DNA of 64,000 bases, from contig JAAALK010000286.1 of NCBI GenBank assembly GCA_019279435.1, forward strand, positions 17,937,931 through 18,001,930, in the 5' to 3' direction. The DNA comes from Zizania palustris. Lineage: Eukaryota; Streptophyta; Magnoliopsida; Poales; Poaceae. Positions 19,863 to 30,032 of this stretch are shown piece after piece; the first letter of the stretch is position 1; each line of letters begins with the position of its first letter. A model generated the notes under the pieces. The model was not told the DNA's origin, searched no databases, and saw only the letters and a program-made list of their open reading frames with translations. The position numbers and the translations under genes were made by a program.

Positions 19863-22373
19863 TCATGCAGGATCGAGGACTGGAGGTCGTATGGATCATG
19901 GATTCAGGATGTTCTCGCCATATGACGGGACACCGCAGATGGTTCTCCAGCCTCACTCCCCCGAGCTCCAAGGAACACATCACTTTCGGGAACAGTGGTC
20001 AAGGGAAGGTACAAGGCATTGGGTCGATTCGTATTTCTGATTATTTATCTTTGAAAATGTTGCTTTAGTTGGAAATCTAAACTTCAATCTAATTTCTGTT
20101 TCGCAACTGCTTGAGGATGGTTTAGAAGTGCGCTTTAAGAAGGGCATGTCTTCTGTTGTCGACTCTAGAGGATCTTTAGTTTGCCGGGTCTTACCTTTTG
20201 GTAAGGTTTTCTGTATTGACTTCTCTAGTACTTCAGGCTCTTCTCGTTGTCTGATGGCCGGATCCTCCTTTGAGTTATGCAAGTGGCATAGAAGGTTAGG
20301 CCATTTGAGCTTTGATCTACTTGTTAGATTGAGTTCTATGGATCTTATCCGAGGATTGCCTAAGCTCAAGATGAGAAGGATCTAGTGTGTCATCCTTGTC
20401 GTCATGGGAAAATTGTTGCCCCTTCTCACGCACCTGTGACTCAGGTGATGACTTCGTACCTGGGAGAGCTGTTACACATGGACACAGTAGGTCCAGCTCG
20501 AGTACGCTCAGTTGGTGGGAAGTGGTACGCTCTTGTGATAGTGGACGATTTTTCTCGATTTTCGTGGGTTTACGTTCTAGAGTCTAAGGATGAGACTTTT
20601 CAGTATGTTAATGACCTGATTTTGAAGCTGAAGAACGAGAACAATGGTCTGATGCGAGCAATTCGTTCAGACAACGGATTTGAGTTTAAGAACTCTCAGT
20701 TCATCAGTTTTTGTAGTGATCAGGGTCTTGATCATCAGTTTTCTGCTCCTTACACTCCCCCATAGAACGGCGTTGTGGAGCGAAAGAACCGCACGCTTGT
20801 CGAGATGGCCAGGACGATGCTTGATGAGCATAGGACTCCTAGGCATTTTTGGGCTGAAGCAATGAACACAGCTTGCTATCTTGCCAACCGCATTTTCCTT
20901 AGAGCTTACTTAGGTAAGACATCATATGAGTTGCGCTTTGGTAGACATCCCAAGGTGAGTCACTTGCGAGCTTTTGGATGCAAGTGCTTTGTGCTCAAGA
21001 AGGGAGGACATATGGATAAGTTTGAGTCTCGTTGCTGGGATGGAGTCTTTCTAGGTTATGCTTTGCATTCACGGGACTTTCATGTTTGGAACCTAGACTC
21101 CCAGATGCTTGTTGAGACGTGTGAGGTTTCCTTTGATGAGTCTTTGCCCTCACCGACTCCTTCTTTTGAGCTTTCTGGAGATGATGAGCTTGGAGAGTCT
21201 ATCTTCAAGGAAGATGATGACACTCCTACTGATGATGAGGGTGGGCCCTCTGCACAGCCTGCAGACCCCACACCTTCTGAGACTTCGACTGAGGATGAGG
21301 ACGAACCTCGAATTACTCCTTCTACTTCGATCGAGCCTCCTCAGCCGAGTCCAGAGGTGCCAGGTGCTGACTCCGGTGAGACGACTTCTCAATCGAGTCC
21401 AGAGGAGCCAGTTGCTGACTTTGGTGAGGTGACTTCAGATCACCTAGGATCCTGAGCAGTTCAGCGTGATCACCCTTCAGAGCTCATCATAGGTGATCTT
21501 ACGGAGAGATCTTTATGTTTCTCAGCTGGTTCACTTGCTATGTTTGCCGAGTCTGCTTTTGTTGCTAGTTTGAGCCCCGAGATGTTTCTCATGCTCTTTC
21601 TGATTCAAATTGGATAAATGCCATGCAAGAAGAGCTTGAAAACTTTGTTCGCAATCGGGTTTGGACACTAGTTGAGCTGCCACCTAGATGCAACACCATA
21701 GGCACCAAGTGGGTGTTTAAGAACAAACAAGGAGAAGATGGTGTTGTGGTGCGCAACAAAGCTCGATTAGTGGCACAAGGCTTTTGTCAAAAAGAAGGTA
21801 TTGATTTTGAAGAGACCTTCACCCCTATTGCTCGCCTTGAGTCCATTCGTATTCTTTTGGCCTTTGCTGCTTCTAAAGGTTTTAAACTTCATCAAAGGGA
21901 TGTCAAGAGTGCTTTTCTAAATGGGTATATAGAGGAGGAGGTATATGTTAAGCAACCCCCCGGTTTCGAGAACCCTAAATTTCCACGTCATGTTTACAAG
22001 TTGCAGAAGGCTTTGTACAGTCTGAAGCAGGCCCCCAGGGCTTGGTATGATCGCCTAAAGCAGTTCTTGTTGCAGAAAGGTTTTGTGATGGGTTCTGTGG
22101 ACAAGACTCTTTTCTTGCTTAGAGATGGCGCAGATCTATTGCTTGCTCAGATTTATGTGGATGATATTATTTTTGGTGGTTCTACTTTTGAGCTTGTATC
22201 AAAGTTTTCTGAGCAGATGCATAGCGAGTTCGAGATGAGTCTCATGGGAGAACTCAAGTACTTTTTAGGGCTCCAGATCAAGCATACCAAGGACGACATT
22301 TTCATCCACTAGGGTAAGTACACATGAGACATGCTAAAGAAATTTGATTTTGGTGGAGAGCTAAAGCCACAGA
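19863..22373 (+). pseudogene. Cop-2 pol, first part (protease, integrase, reverse transcriptase)
   Basis: The pol frame lies -1 to the local gag frame, as in Cop-3. Visible in order: protease WIMDSGCSRHMTG (about 19,890); the HHCC-type zinc region with KWHRRLGHLSF (about 20,280); integrase catalytic Asp in MDTVGPAR (about 20,480), second Asp in RSDNGFEF (about 20,670) and Glu in GVVERKNRT (about 20,775); reverse transcriptase with RDVKSAFLNGY (about 21,895) and YVDDIIFGG (about 22,155). Indels or stops occur at about 20,060 and 20,385, and stops at 20763, 21453, 22310 and 22325. Near 21,510-21,600 further small indels shift the frame. It is interrupted at 22373 by Cop-3, and the remainder is at 32755-33485. 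Confidence 0.9.
22369..22373. repeat. Target-site duplication of Cop-3
   Basis: ACAGA, repeated at 32750-32754. Joining the flanks gives CCACAGATGACCCC, the sequence expected from Cop-3's own pol. Confidence 0.93.
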
Positions 22374-22490
22374 TGAGGAGCCATGCTGAATAGCGTGGGC
22401 CTCATGGCTCTAGAAGTGATGAGTCATTGTCAACGATAGTCAAAGAGGACAGAAGAAGAGAGGAGATCTGCTGTTTCATGGGCCGCGTGT

Positions 22491-22690
22491 GACTCAGGTA
22501 CACGGGCAGCGAGCGACTGTCGGGCAGAGGAGGCTGCGAAGTCGGGCTGGCCCAATCCGGGTACATGGGCCAGAAGCAGTACAAGATCCACTGGGCTGTT
22601 GACCAAGATTGACTCAGGTACACGGGCGGTGAGCGATTGCCAGGCTGAGAGAGCTACGGAGTCGGGCCGGCCCAATCCGGGTACCTGGTG
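22491..22690 (+). repeat. Duplicated U3 module in Cop-3 LTR
   Basis: Two copies of an about 80-bp block start at 22491 and 22611 (period 120), each running from GACTCAGGTACACGGGC to GGCCCAATCCGGGTAC. The same pair is at 31359/31479 in the 3' LTR and, with period 118, in the Cop-2 LTRs. Position upstream of TATA suggests an enhancer-like role (inference). Confidence 0.85.
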
Positions 22691-22939
22691 CAAAGTCGGT
22701 GGAGGCTTTGTCAGTTTCGGCGCAAAACTGACAACCATCGATCTTGTATCCGACTGTCCAGAAGAGAAGCCGTAGTCGCTACGAAAGCTTAGCTTCCGGA
22801 TAAGTCATCTGTAACTCTAGGCCCATAGTCTGTCAGTCGTGTCTGTAAAAATACCTAAGGGCAGTAGAGTCTTTTCCTTTATTCTTGCGTCTGTAAAAAC
22901 CCTAAGGGTCTGGTAGAATATTCCTAGTGTTGGGCAGCC

Positions 22940-22947
22940 TATAAATA
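22940..22947 (+). promoter_or_regulatory. TATA box of Cop-3 5' LTR
   Basis: TATAAATA in GCCTATAAATAGGGCCCC; the counterpart in the 3' LTR is at 31808-31815. Confidence 0.78.
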
Positions 22948-23375
22948 GGGCCCCAATCCCTAGGGTTTGGACTACCCCTTCCAGAATTCACTTTTTAATC
23001 TATTGGGTCACTTTGTCTCCTGCGCACTCTCTCTCTTATTCCTGTTTTTGTGCGTTGCCAGAGGCTTGTTCTTCTGCTTGCATTTATTTTGTTCTTCATT
23101 AATGCAGTAAGATTTTGTTCCCTGTTGAGTGCGAGGCGTGCGTTTGGTTATTGTGAATCTGAATCGCTGTGTACCGTGTGCATTTTTGTTCACTATTTGT
23201 TTCTGTTGCTTGTGTTCTTCACGCAAGTAGTACTAGTTCTTGCTGTTGCAAGTAGTACTACTACACTGTAGCAACAGTACTCTAGTGCCAGCTTTTTGCT
23301 TTTACTGTGTAGCTTTTGATCGAGTTGACAGGGCCAAAGTCCCTTTTCTTGTGTGAAGTCCAACTTTGTGAAGCA

Positions 23376-23770
23376 GACTTCGAATCTGCAAGCTTCGAAT
23401 CTGCAGACTTCGAATCAGCAGACTTCGAATCTGCAAGCTTTGAATCTGCATACTTCGAATCTGCATACTTCGAATCTGCAGGCTTCGAATTTGCATACTT
23501 CGAATCTGCATACTTCGAATCTGCATACTTCGAATCTGCAACCTTCGAATCTACATACTTCGAATCTGCATACTTCGAATCTGTAACCTTCGAATCTGCA
23601 ACCTTCGAATCTGCAACCTCTGAATCTGCAACCTTCGAATCTGCAACCTTCGAATCTGCAACCTCCGAATCTGCAACCTTCAAATCTGCAACCTCAGAAT
23701 CTGCAACCTCAGAATCTGCAACCTCAGAATCTACAACCTCTGAATCAGCAGACTTCGAATCTGCAGACTT
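23376..23770 (+). repeat. 15-bp tandem array in the Cop-3 leader (about 26 units)
   Basis: The unit is CTTCGAATCTGCAGA with variation mostly at the last two positions and in the TTCGAA core (TTTGAA, CTCAGAA, CTCCGAA). Period 15 keeps all frames open on both strands, so long open frames here are a by-product. It lies about 430 bases downstream of the TATA box and just before the U5 end, so it should be transcribed into the 5' leader. The 3' LTR has about 24 units. Confidence 0.93.
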
Positions 23771-23906
23771 AGTCAATCTGTTCTCGCTTTGCTGTTTAGT
23801 TTTCTTTTTAAATGCGTTGGGCTTTGGGAGCAGGCCATTGATTCGAAAGAAATTTTTTTAGGCGCCCATTCACCCCCCCTCTGGTCGCTACTTTCGGTCC
23901 TACAAG

Positions 23907-23918
23907 TGGTATCAGAGC
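23907..23918 (+). other. Cop-3 primer-binding site
   Basis: TGGTATCAGAGC, two bases after the LTR end. Confidence 0.93.
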
Positions 23919-23969
23919 GAGGTTAGGGTTTTTCCATACCTTAACCGGTTCTAAACCCCAGTAGTGACC

Positions 23970-26721
23970 ATTACTTCTCCTGGCAAGGTCTCGTCCTTGG
24001 AAGCCTATGGCTATAACTATTGGAAGACTCGCATGCGAGCCTATCTCATGAGCCAGGGTTCGGACATTTGGGACATTTGCGTTCACACCACGTTTGTCAT
24101 ATTGCCAGTCACTGAGCAGGGTACTGCTGGTATCATTGCTCAGCATCTGAGCAACAGTAAGGCTGTGAACATTCTTTTCTCTGGTTTAGGTCCCACTGAG
24201 TTTGAGCGTGTGAGCCATCTCTCCACTGCGAGAGAGATCTGGGCTACCCTCAAGGCACACCATGAGGGAACAGCTCAGGTCAAGGCTCGGCTCTATCAGA
24301 CCTACCAGCGTGAGTACGAGAACTTCACACAAAATCCGGGTGAATCTGTTGAAGCTTTGTTTGGTCGCTTTCAATCGATCATTAACAAGCTTCGGGACAA
24401 CAAGGCTGAGGGTGCTCAGTTAGTCTCAGATCACGAGCAGGCGCTCAAGGTTCTCCATACCTTGGACCCAAAGATCTGGGAGATCAAGGTATCCTCTATC
24501 ATTGAGAGCACTTCTTACGATACCTTGACCATTTCTGAGTTGTTTAGCAAGCTGAAGGCCACTGAGGTAGATATCCAGCTGAGATCAAATCTCACTGGTT
24601 CTGGATCAAAATCCCTGGCCCTTGCTACACCTTCTGTTGATCCCTCTGCTATGAGCTGTGCTGGTTTCTCCTTGATGTCTATCACTGAGGACCAGCTTGA
24701 GTCTTTGGGAGATGATGATTTGTGTCTCTTTAACAACCGGGTGCGTCGTGTCTATGACAAGAGAATGTTCAAAAGACACGGCACAAAATCCGGATGCTTT
24801 GAGTGTGGTGATCCAGGACACTTCATCGCCGACTGCCCCAAGCGCAATGGATACAAGAAGGGCACCAGTGGCAGCTTCCATTACTCCGGCAAGCATGAGA
24901 GCTCATCCTTCAACAAGGGCAAGCCGAAGACCCGATCCTTCAAGAAGGCCCTGAAGGACTACCGGCGAGAGAACAAGAAGCACGACAAGGCCTTCTTCGC
25001 CGAGATGGAGAAGAGCTACTCCAAACAGTCCACGTCTTCTTCCTCTTCATCAAGCTCAAGCGATGAGGAGATCGTCATCAGGAAGGGGAAGGACAAGGAC
25101 GATCCGGCGGGCCTCTGCTTCATGGCCTTCGGAGACAAGCCGAAGAGCCGCTCACACCAGCGCCGAAGATCCCGCAAGAGCTTCTGTTCAATGGCTCTTG
25201 GGGATAAGGAAGAAAAGAGCTCCTCCGACGATTCCGACGACGACGACAACAAGGTATCATCCTACGAGCGCGAAATCGTTGATTTACTTGAGAGCAATCG
25301 TCAGGAGTTGAAATATCGGGAAAAAACTGCTTAGGGGGGCTAAGAAGAGGATAGATGAGTTAGAGAGTGAGCTTGCCGTGGCCAACGGCAGAATTGAGAG
25401 TCTATCTTCTTCCCCTTGCTTGGGTGATAGCAGTGAGTGCCCGAAGTGTGAGGTGCTTCTGTGTGACCTGTCGACTCTGAAGTCCAGGTACACAAAAAGG
25501 GTTGATGAGAGGGACGCTTTGGCCACTGAGCTTGAAAGCGCTCAGCTGGAGCTGAAAGATGCTCAAGCCATTGTCGTCGCACCCTGTGTTGATTGCTCAT
25601 CTCATCTAGCTGTCTTAGCTGAGCTGAAATCCAAGGGCGATGAACAGTTGGGTGATTTGGAGAGGTTGAGAGCTGAGCTTGCGCAGACTAGGCTAGAGCT
25701 TGAGACATTGTCAGTTCCACCCACTGTCTGTGAGAACTGTCTATCTCTTAGAATGGAGTTGATCAAGCTGAAAGCCGAAAAGTCTGTCCAAGTGGAGAGT
25801 GAGTGTGAGAGCTGCTTGTCTCAGGTGGAGGTTCTAGCTTCCTTGAGAGAGGAGCTAGCAGACTCTCAGAATGAGAACTTTTACCTCCGTTCTATCCTGA
25901 GTTGGATCAGTGCCAGAGAGCCACAACTTGGCATGATGATCCAGCAGTTCAAGAGGCAGGATGGGTTTGGGGTAGGTTACACCTACACCAAGGCTGACTT
26001 TGAGAGTGCCATTAGCCGGGCAGTGGAGTGGAGTAAAATGACTCCTGAGCAGAGATACCCCAAGACTCACTCCACTAAGTCCTCCCAGGCTTGTCAGCCC
26101 AAGGATGGGGTGATTCATGAACCACCCAAAGCTCCACCCAAGAAGCCTATCTGGGTTCCTAAGCCCAAACACCTCCACTCTTCTCTAGACTCTCTTCCTG
26201 GACCCTCTCAACCCAAGAAGACCACACCAAACACTACCAAGCCCAAACATCCCAAGCCTCAACCACATCCCAAGAAGCCCACCTATCATTGTGAGTACTG
26301 TCAGAGAGACGGGCATCTTGCGGAATTCTGCTTCAGGAGGAAGCGGGTTGAGAGAGCAGAGAGGGCTCGTAGTGATCAGGAGCAGTTCTACCTGCAGGGT
26401 GGTAGACTGCGTGTTCCTCGGCGCGGGGAGAGGCTGGAGGCCAGGCCGCGTCGTGTAGGTGGTGGTAGAGGAGACGACGTTCTTGCACGTGCTCCAGTTG
26501 GTGGTGTTCATTCCGGCAGAGTTCCAGGCCGTGTTGGCTACGGTCCTGGACCTCGTGGCCGCAGGGTTAGGCAGAACCGAGGACCGCACTTTGAGTCGTG
26601 TTTTGGTTCGGACTCTCATTATGATTTCTGCTTTCCGTCTTTTGAGCAGATGGCTCGACACTGGTTTAGCTCTTTTGCTAAACCTGGTGCCGGACAATTT
26701 GCTCCCACTTACAACCACTGA
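23970..26721 (+). pseudogene. Cop-3 gag: start codon lost, one frameshift
   Basis: The frame aligns with Cop-2 gag, but the ATG (17116 in Cop-2) is ATT here (23970-23972); the next in-frame ATG is about 65 bases on. Domains in order: gag core; knuckle CFECGDPGHFIADCP (about 24,796-24,840); ALKDYRRENKKHDKAFF; Ser tract and acidic block (about 25,030-25,075). An A6 run at 25321-25326 has one A more than Cop-2, shifting the frame. The other frame then carries the coiled coil with CxxC pairs (25,378-25,900), the Pro/Lys linker, the second knuckle YHCEYCQRDGHLAEFCFRR (about 26,283-26,340), an Arg/Gly-rich stretch and the stop TGA at 26719-26721. Two lesions mean that full gag is not made unless start and frame are bypassed. 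Confidence 0.9.
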
Positions 26722-26723
26722 TT

Positions 26724-29700
26724 GTGCAGGACCGGGGACTGGAGGATGTTTGGATCATGGACTCAGGATGCTCTCGCCACATGACGGGACATCGCAGATG
26801 GTTCTCCAGTCTCACTCCCCCGAGCTCCAAAGAATACATCACGTTCGGGAACAGCGGTCAAGGGAAAGTAAGTGGCATAGGCTCAATTCGCATTTCAGAT
26901 CATTTCTCTTTGAAGAATGTTGCTTTGGTTAAAAATTTGAACTTCAACTTGATTTCTGTTTCGCAACTTCTTGAGGATGGTTTGGAAGTGCGTTTTAAGA
27001 AGGGTAATTCTTCTGTGGTTGATTCTAGAGGGTCTTTGATTTGCCAGATTTTACCATTCGGCAAAGTTTTTCGAATTGACTTCTCTAGTTCTTTTGGCCC
27101 TTCTCGCTGTTTGATTGCTGGATCTTCTTCTGAGCTCTGGAAGTGGCATAGGAGGTTAGGTCACTTGAGTTTTGATCTGCTAGTCAGGTTAAGCTCTATG
27201 GACCTCATCCGAGGATTGCCCAAGCTTAAGATGGAGAAAGATCTAGTTTGTCATCCCTGTCGTCATGGGAAAATGGTTGCCGCTTCTCACTCACCTGTGA
27301 CTCAGGTGATGACTTCGTATCCGGGCGAGCTTTTACATTTGGACACTGTAGGTCCTGCTCGGGTACGCTCAGTTGGTGGGAAGTGGTATGCACTTGTGAT
27401 TGTTGACGACTTTTCTCGATTCTCGTGGGTTTTCTTTTTGGAGTCTAAGGATGAAACTTTTCAATTTGTTCATGACCTGATTTTGAAGCTGAAGAATGAG
27501 AACAATGGTCGGATGCGAGCAATTCACTCCGACAATGGCTCTGAGTTCAAGAACTCTCAGTTCGTCAACTTTTGTAGTGATCAGGGTCTGGACCATCAGT
27601 TTTCTTCTCCTTACACTCCCCCACAGAATGGCGTTGTGGAACGAAAAAACCGCACGCTAGTCGAGATGGCCAGGACAATTCTCGATGAGCACAGGACTCC
27701 TAGGCGTTTTTGGGCTGAAGCCATGAACACGGCTTGCTATCTGGCCAACCGCATCTTTCTTAGAGCTTACCTTGGTAAGACATCATATGAACTGCGGTTT
27801 GGCAGACAGCCCAAGGTGAGCCACTTGCGAGCGTTTGGCTGCAAGTGCTTTGTGCTCAAGAAGGGAGGGCACTTGGACAAGTTTGAGTCTCGTTGCTGGG
27901 ATGGTGTTTTTCTTGGCTACGCTTTGCATTCTCGAGGTTTTCGTGTTTGGAACCTCGAATCCCAGCTGCTTGTCGAGACTTGTGAGGTTTCATTTGATGA
28001 GTCCTTACCTTCTTTGACTCCTTCTTTTGAGCTTTCTGGTGATGATGAGCTCGGAGAGTCCATCTTCGAGGAAGATGAGGATACTCCAGCTGCTGATGAG
28101 GGTGGGCCTTCTGCATCCCCCGCAGAGCCCACACCTTCTGAGACTTCGACTGAGGATGAGGGCGGACCTCTGATCACTTCTTCCACTTCGATCGAGCCCC
28201 CTCAGTCGAGTCCAGAGGTGCCTGCTGATGACTCCGGTGAGGTGACTTCAGATCACCAGGGAACCCGAGCAGTTCAGCGTGACCATCCCTCAGAGCTCAT
28301 CATAGGTGATTTGACTGAGAGAACTTTGCGTTCTTTTGCCTCTCTTGCTGTGTTTGCTGAATCTGCGTTTGTTGCATCTTTTGAGCCCATAGATGTTTCT
28401 CATGCTCTTTCTGATTCTAATTGGATTAATGCTATGCAAGAAGAGCTTGAGAACTTTGTCCGCAACCGGGTTTGGACACTAGTTGAGCCGCCACCAGGAT
28501 GCAACCCCATAGGCACCAAGTGGGTATTCAAGAACAAACAAGGTGAAGATGGGGTTGTGGTGCGCAACAAAGCTCGACTAGTTGCCCAGGGTTATTGCCA
28601 GAAGGAAGGTATTGACTTTGAAGAAACCTTCGCCCCTGTTGCCCGTCTTGAGTCCATTCGCATTCTTTTAGCTTTTGCCGCTTCGAAGGGTTTTAAGCTT
28701 TTTCAAATGGACGTTAAGAGTGCTTTTCTGAACGGGTTCATAGAGGAGGAAGTTTATGTTAGGCAGCCCCCTGGCTTTGAGAACCCTAAGTTTCCTCGAC
28801 ATGTTTTTAAGTTGCACAAAGCTTTATACGGGTTGAAGCAAGCCCCCAGGGCTTGGTATGACCGGTTGAAGCAATTTTTGTTGGGGAAGGGCTTTGTGAT
28901 GGGTTCTGTGGATAAGACTCTCTTCTTGCTTAGAGATGCTTCAGATTTTTTAGTCGCTCAGATTTACGTGGATGATATTATTTTTGGCGGTACTACTAAT
29001 GATCTTGTGTCCAAGTTTTCTGAGCAGATGCACAGCGAGTTCGAGATGAGCCTCATGGGTGAGCTCAAGTATTTTCTAGGGCTCCAGATCAAGCAGACCA
29101 AGGACGGCACCTTCATCCACCAGGGTAAGTACACTCGGGACATGTTGAAGAAATTCGACTTTGGTGGAGAGCTGAAGCCTCAGATGACCCCAATGGGTAC
29201 ATCTGGGGGCCTAGACAAGGACGAGAGCGGCGTCAAGGTCAACGAGAGAGAGTTTCGAGGGATGATTGGTTCGCTGCTGTACTTGACGGTGACAAGGCCA
29301 GACATACAGTTTGCCGTGGGACTGTGCGCGCGCTTCCAGTCTTCACCACGTGCATCTCATCGGCAGGCTGTCAAGCGCATCTTCAGGTATCTCACTTATG
29401 CGCCTGATCTTGGTCTTTATTATTCAGAATCATCATCTCTTGATTTATCTGGATTTTCGGACGCTGACTTTGGTGGGTGCCGGTTGGATCGCAAGTCGAC
29501 TTCCGGTACTTGCCAGTTTCTTGGTTCTTCTCTTGTCTCTTGGTCTTCTCGAAAGATATCTAGAGTTGCTCTTTCGACCACAGAGGCTGAGTATGTAGCT
29601 GCTGCTAGCTGCTGCTCACAGTTGGTTTGGATGATTTCCACTCTACGAGATTTTGGGTTGTTCTTTCCTACCAGAGTTCCCTTGTTTTGCGACAGCACCA

Positions 29701-30032
29701 GTGCAATTAGTGTAGGGAAAAACCCATGTCTCCATTCAAAAACCAAACACATTGATGTGCGCTTTCACTTTTTGCGGGAACAATATGAGAAAGGTGTCAT
29801 TGATCTTGTTCATGTTGATACCCATCATCAGTTGGCTGACATTTTCACCAAACCCCTAGATCAGTCTACATTTGAGCGTTTACGAGGGGATTTGGGTGTT
29901 GTGTATCCTTTTTATGATATTTTGCGTCAGTTTTCTTTCTTCTTTACTCTTTTCTTGAGTCTTTTTTTGTGTGTGTTCATACTTTGCATATTCACATATC
30001 ACACTTTGAAGCTGCTTCTGTTATATGATTGA
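26724..30032 (+). CDS. Cop-3 pol polyprotein, intact
   Basis: An open frame of 1,103 codons with all copia pol domains in order: protease WIMDSGCSRHMTG (about residue 10); the integrase zinc region KWHRRLGHLSF...CHPCRHGK (about 140-175); the integrase core with Asp in LDTVGPAR (about 205), Asp in HSDNGSEF (about 270) and Glu in GVVERKNRT (about 305); an acidic Ser/Glu/Pro-rich linker (about 420-530); reverse transcriptase with MDVKSAFLNGF (about 662) and the catalytic YVDDIIFGG (about 748); RNase H with FSDADFGG (about 911), STTEAEY (about 952) and CDSTSA (about 988). The natural end in sisters is soon after YPF. Here the frame continues for about 40 very hydrophobic residues. The frame is -1 to gag and opens shortly upstream, at about 26,680. 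No ATG lies at the border; the GTG at 26724 is only where the open frame is conventionally cut. Confidence 0.93.
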   Translation: MQDRGLEDVWIMDSGCSRHMTGHRRWFSSLTPPSSKEYITFGNSGQGKVSGIGSIRISDHFSLKNVALVKNLNFNLISVSQLLEDGLEVRFKKGNSSVVDSRGSLICQILPFGKVFRIDFSSSFGPSRCLIAGSSSELWKWHRRLGHLSFDLLVRLSSMDLIRGLPKLKMEKDLVCHPCRHGKMVAASHSPVTQVMTSYPGELLHLDTVGPARVRSVGGKWYALVIVDDFSRFSWVFFLESKDETFQFVHDLILKLKNENNGRMRAIHSDNGSEFKNSQFVNFCSDQGLDHQFSSPYTPPQNGVVERKNRTLVEMARTILDEHRTPRRFWAEAMNTACYLANRIFLRAYLGKTSYELRFGRQPKVSHLRAFGCKCFVLKKGGHLDKFESRCWDGVFLGYALHSRGFRVWNLESQLLVETCEVSFDESLPSLTPSFELSGDDELGESIFEEDEDTPAADEGGPSASPAEPTPSETSTEDEGGPLITSSTSIEPPQSSPEVPADDSGEVTSDHQGTRAVQRDHPSELIIGDLTERTLRSFASLAVFAESAFVASFEPIDVSHALSDSNWINAMQEELENFVRNRVWTLVEPPPGCNPIGTKWVFKNKQGEDGVVVRNKARLVAQGYCQKEGIDFEETFAPVARLESIRILLAFAASKGFKLFQMDVKSAFLNGFIEEEVYVRQPPGFENPKFPRHVFKLHKALYGLKQAPRAWYDRLKQFLLGKGFVMGSVDKTLFLLRDASDFLVAQIYVDDIIFGGTTNDLVSKFSEQMHSEFEMSLMGELKYFLGLQIKQTKDGTFIHQGKYTRDMLKKFDFGGELKPQMTPMGTSGGLDKDESGVKVNEREFRGMIGSLLYLTVTRPDIQFAVGLCARFQSSPRASHRQAVKRIFRYLTYAPDLGLYYSESSSLDLSGFSDADFGGCRLDRKSTSGTCQFLGSSLVSWSSRKISRVALSTTEAEYVAAASCCSQLVWMISTLRDFGLFFPTRVPLFCDSTSAISVGKNPCLHSKTKHIDVRFHFLREQYEKGVIDLVHVDTHHQLADIFTKPLDQSTFERLRGDLGVVYPFYDILRQFSFFFTLFLSLFLCVFILCIFTYHTLKLLLLYD

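Larger units (their letters stand above)
22374..23904 (+). repeat. Cop-3 5' LTR
   Basis: 1,531 bp from TGAGGAGCC to GGTCCTACA. U3 holds a duplicated module; TATAAATA is at 22940-22947. The transcribed leader contains the 15-bp array at 23376-23770 and ends in the common U5 motif. It is 23 bp longer than the 3' LTR, which two array units minus small insertions in the partner account for. Confidence 0.95.

Noticed and set aside
23376..23770. CRISPR array
   Set aside because: Units are contiguous 15-mers without unique spacers, in a plant retrotransposon LTR.
23376..23770. Heat-shock-element array
   Set aside because: TTCGAA lacks the two-base gap of alternating GAA/TTC elements, and the array lies downstream of the TATA box.
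23282..23861. Long open frames on both strands coding for ESADFESA- or ADSKYADSK-like repeats
   Set aside because: A 15-bp period keeps every frame free of stops. The frames exist on both strands and in several phases and lie in an LTR leader. Not a repeat protein gene.
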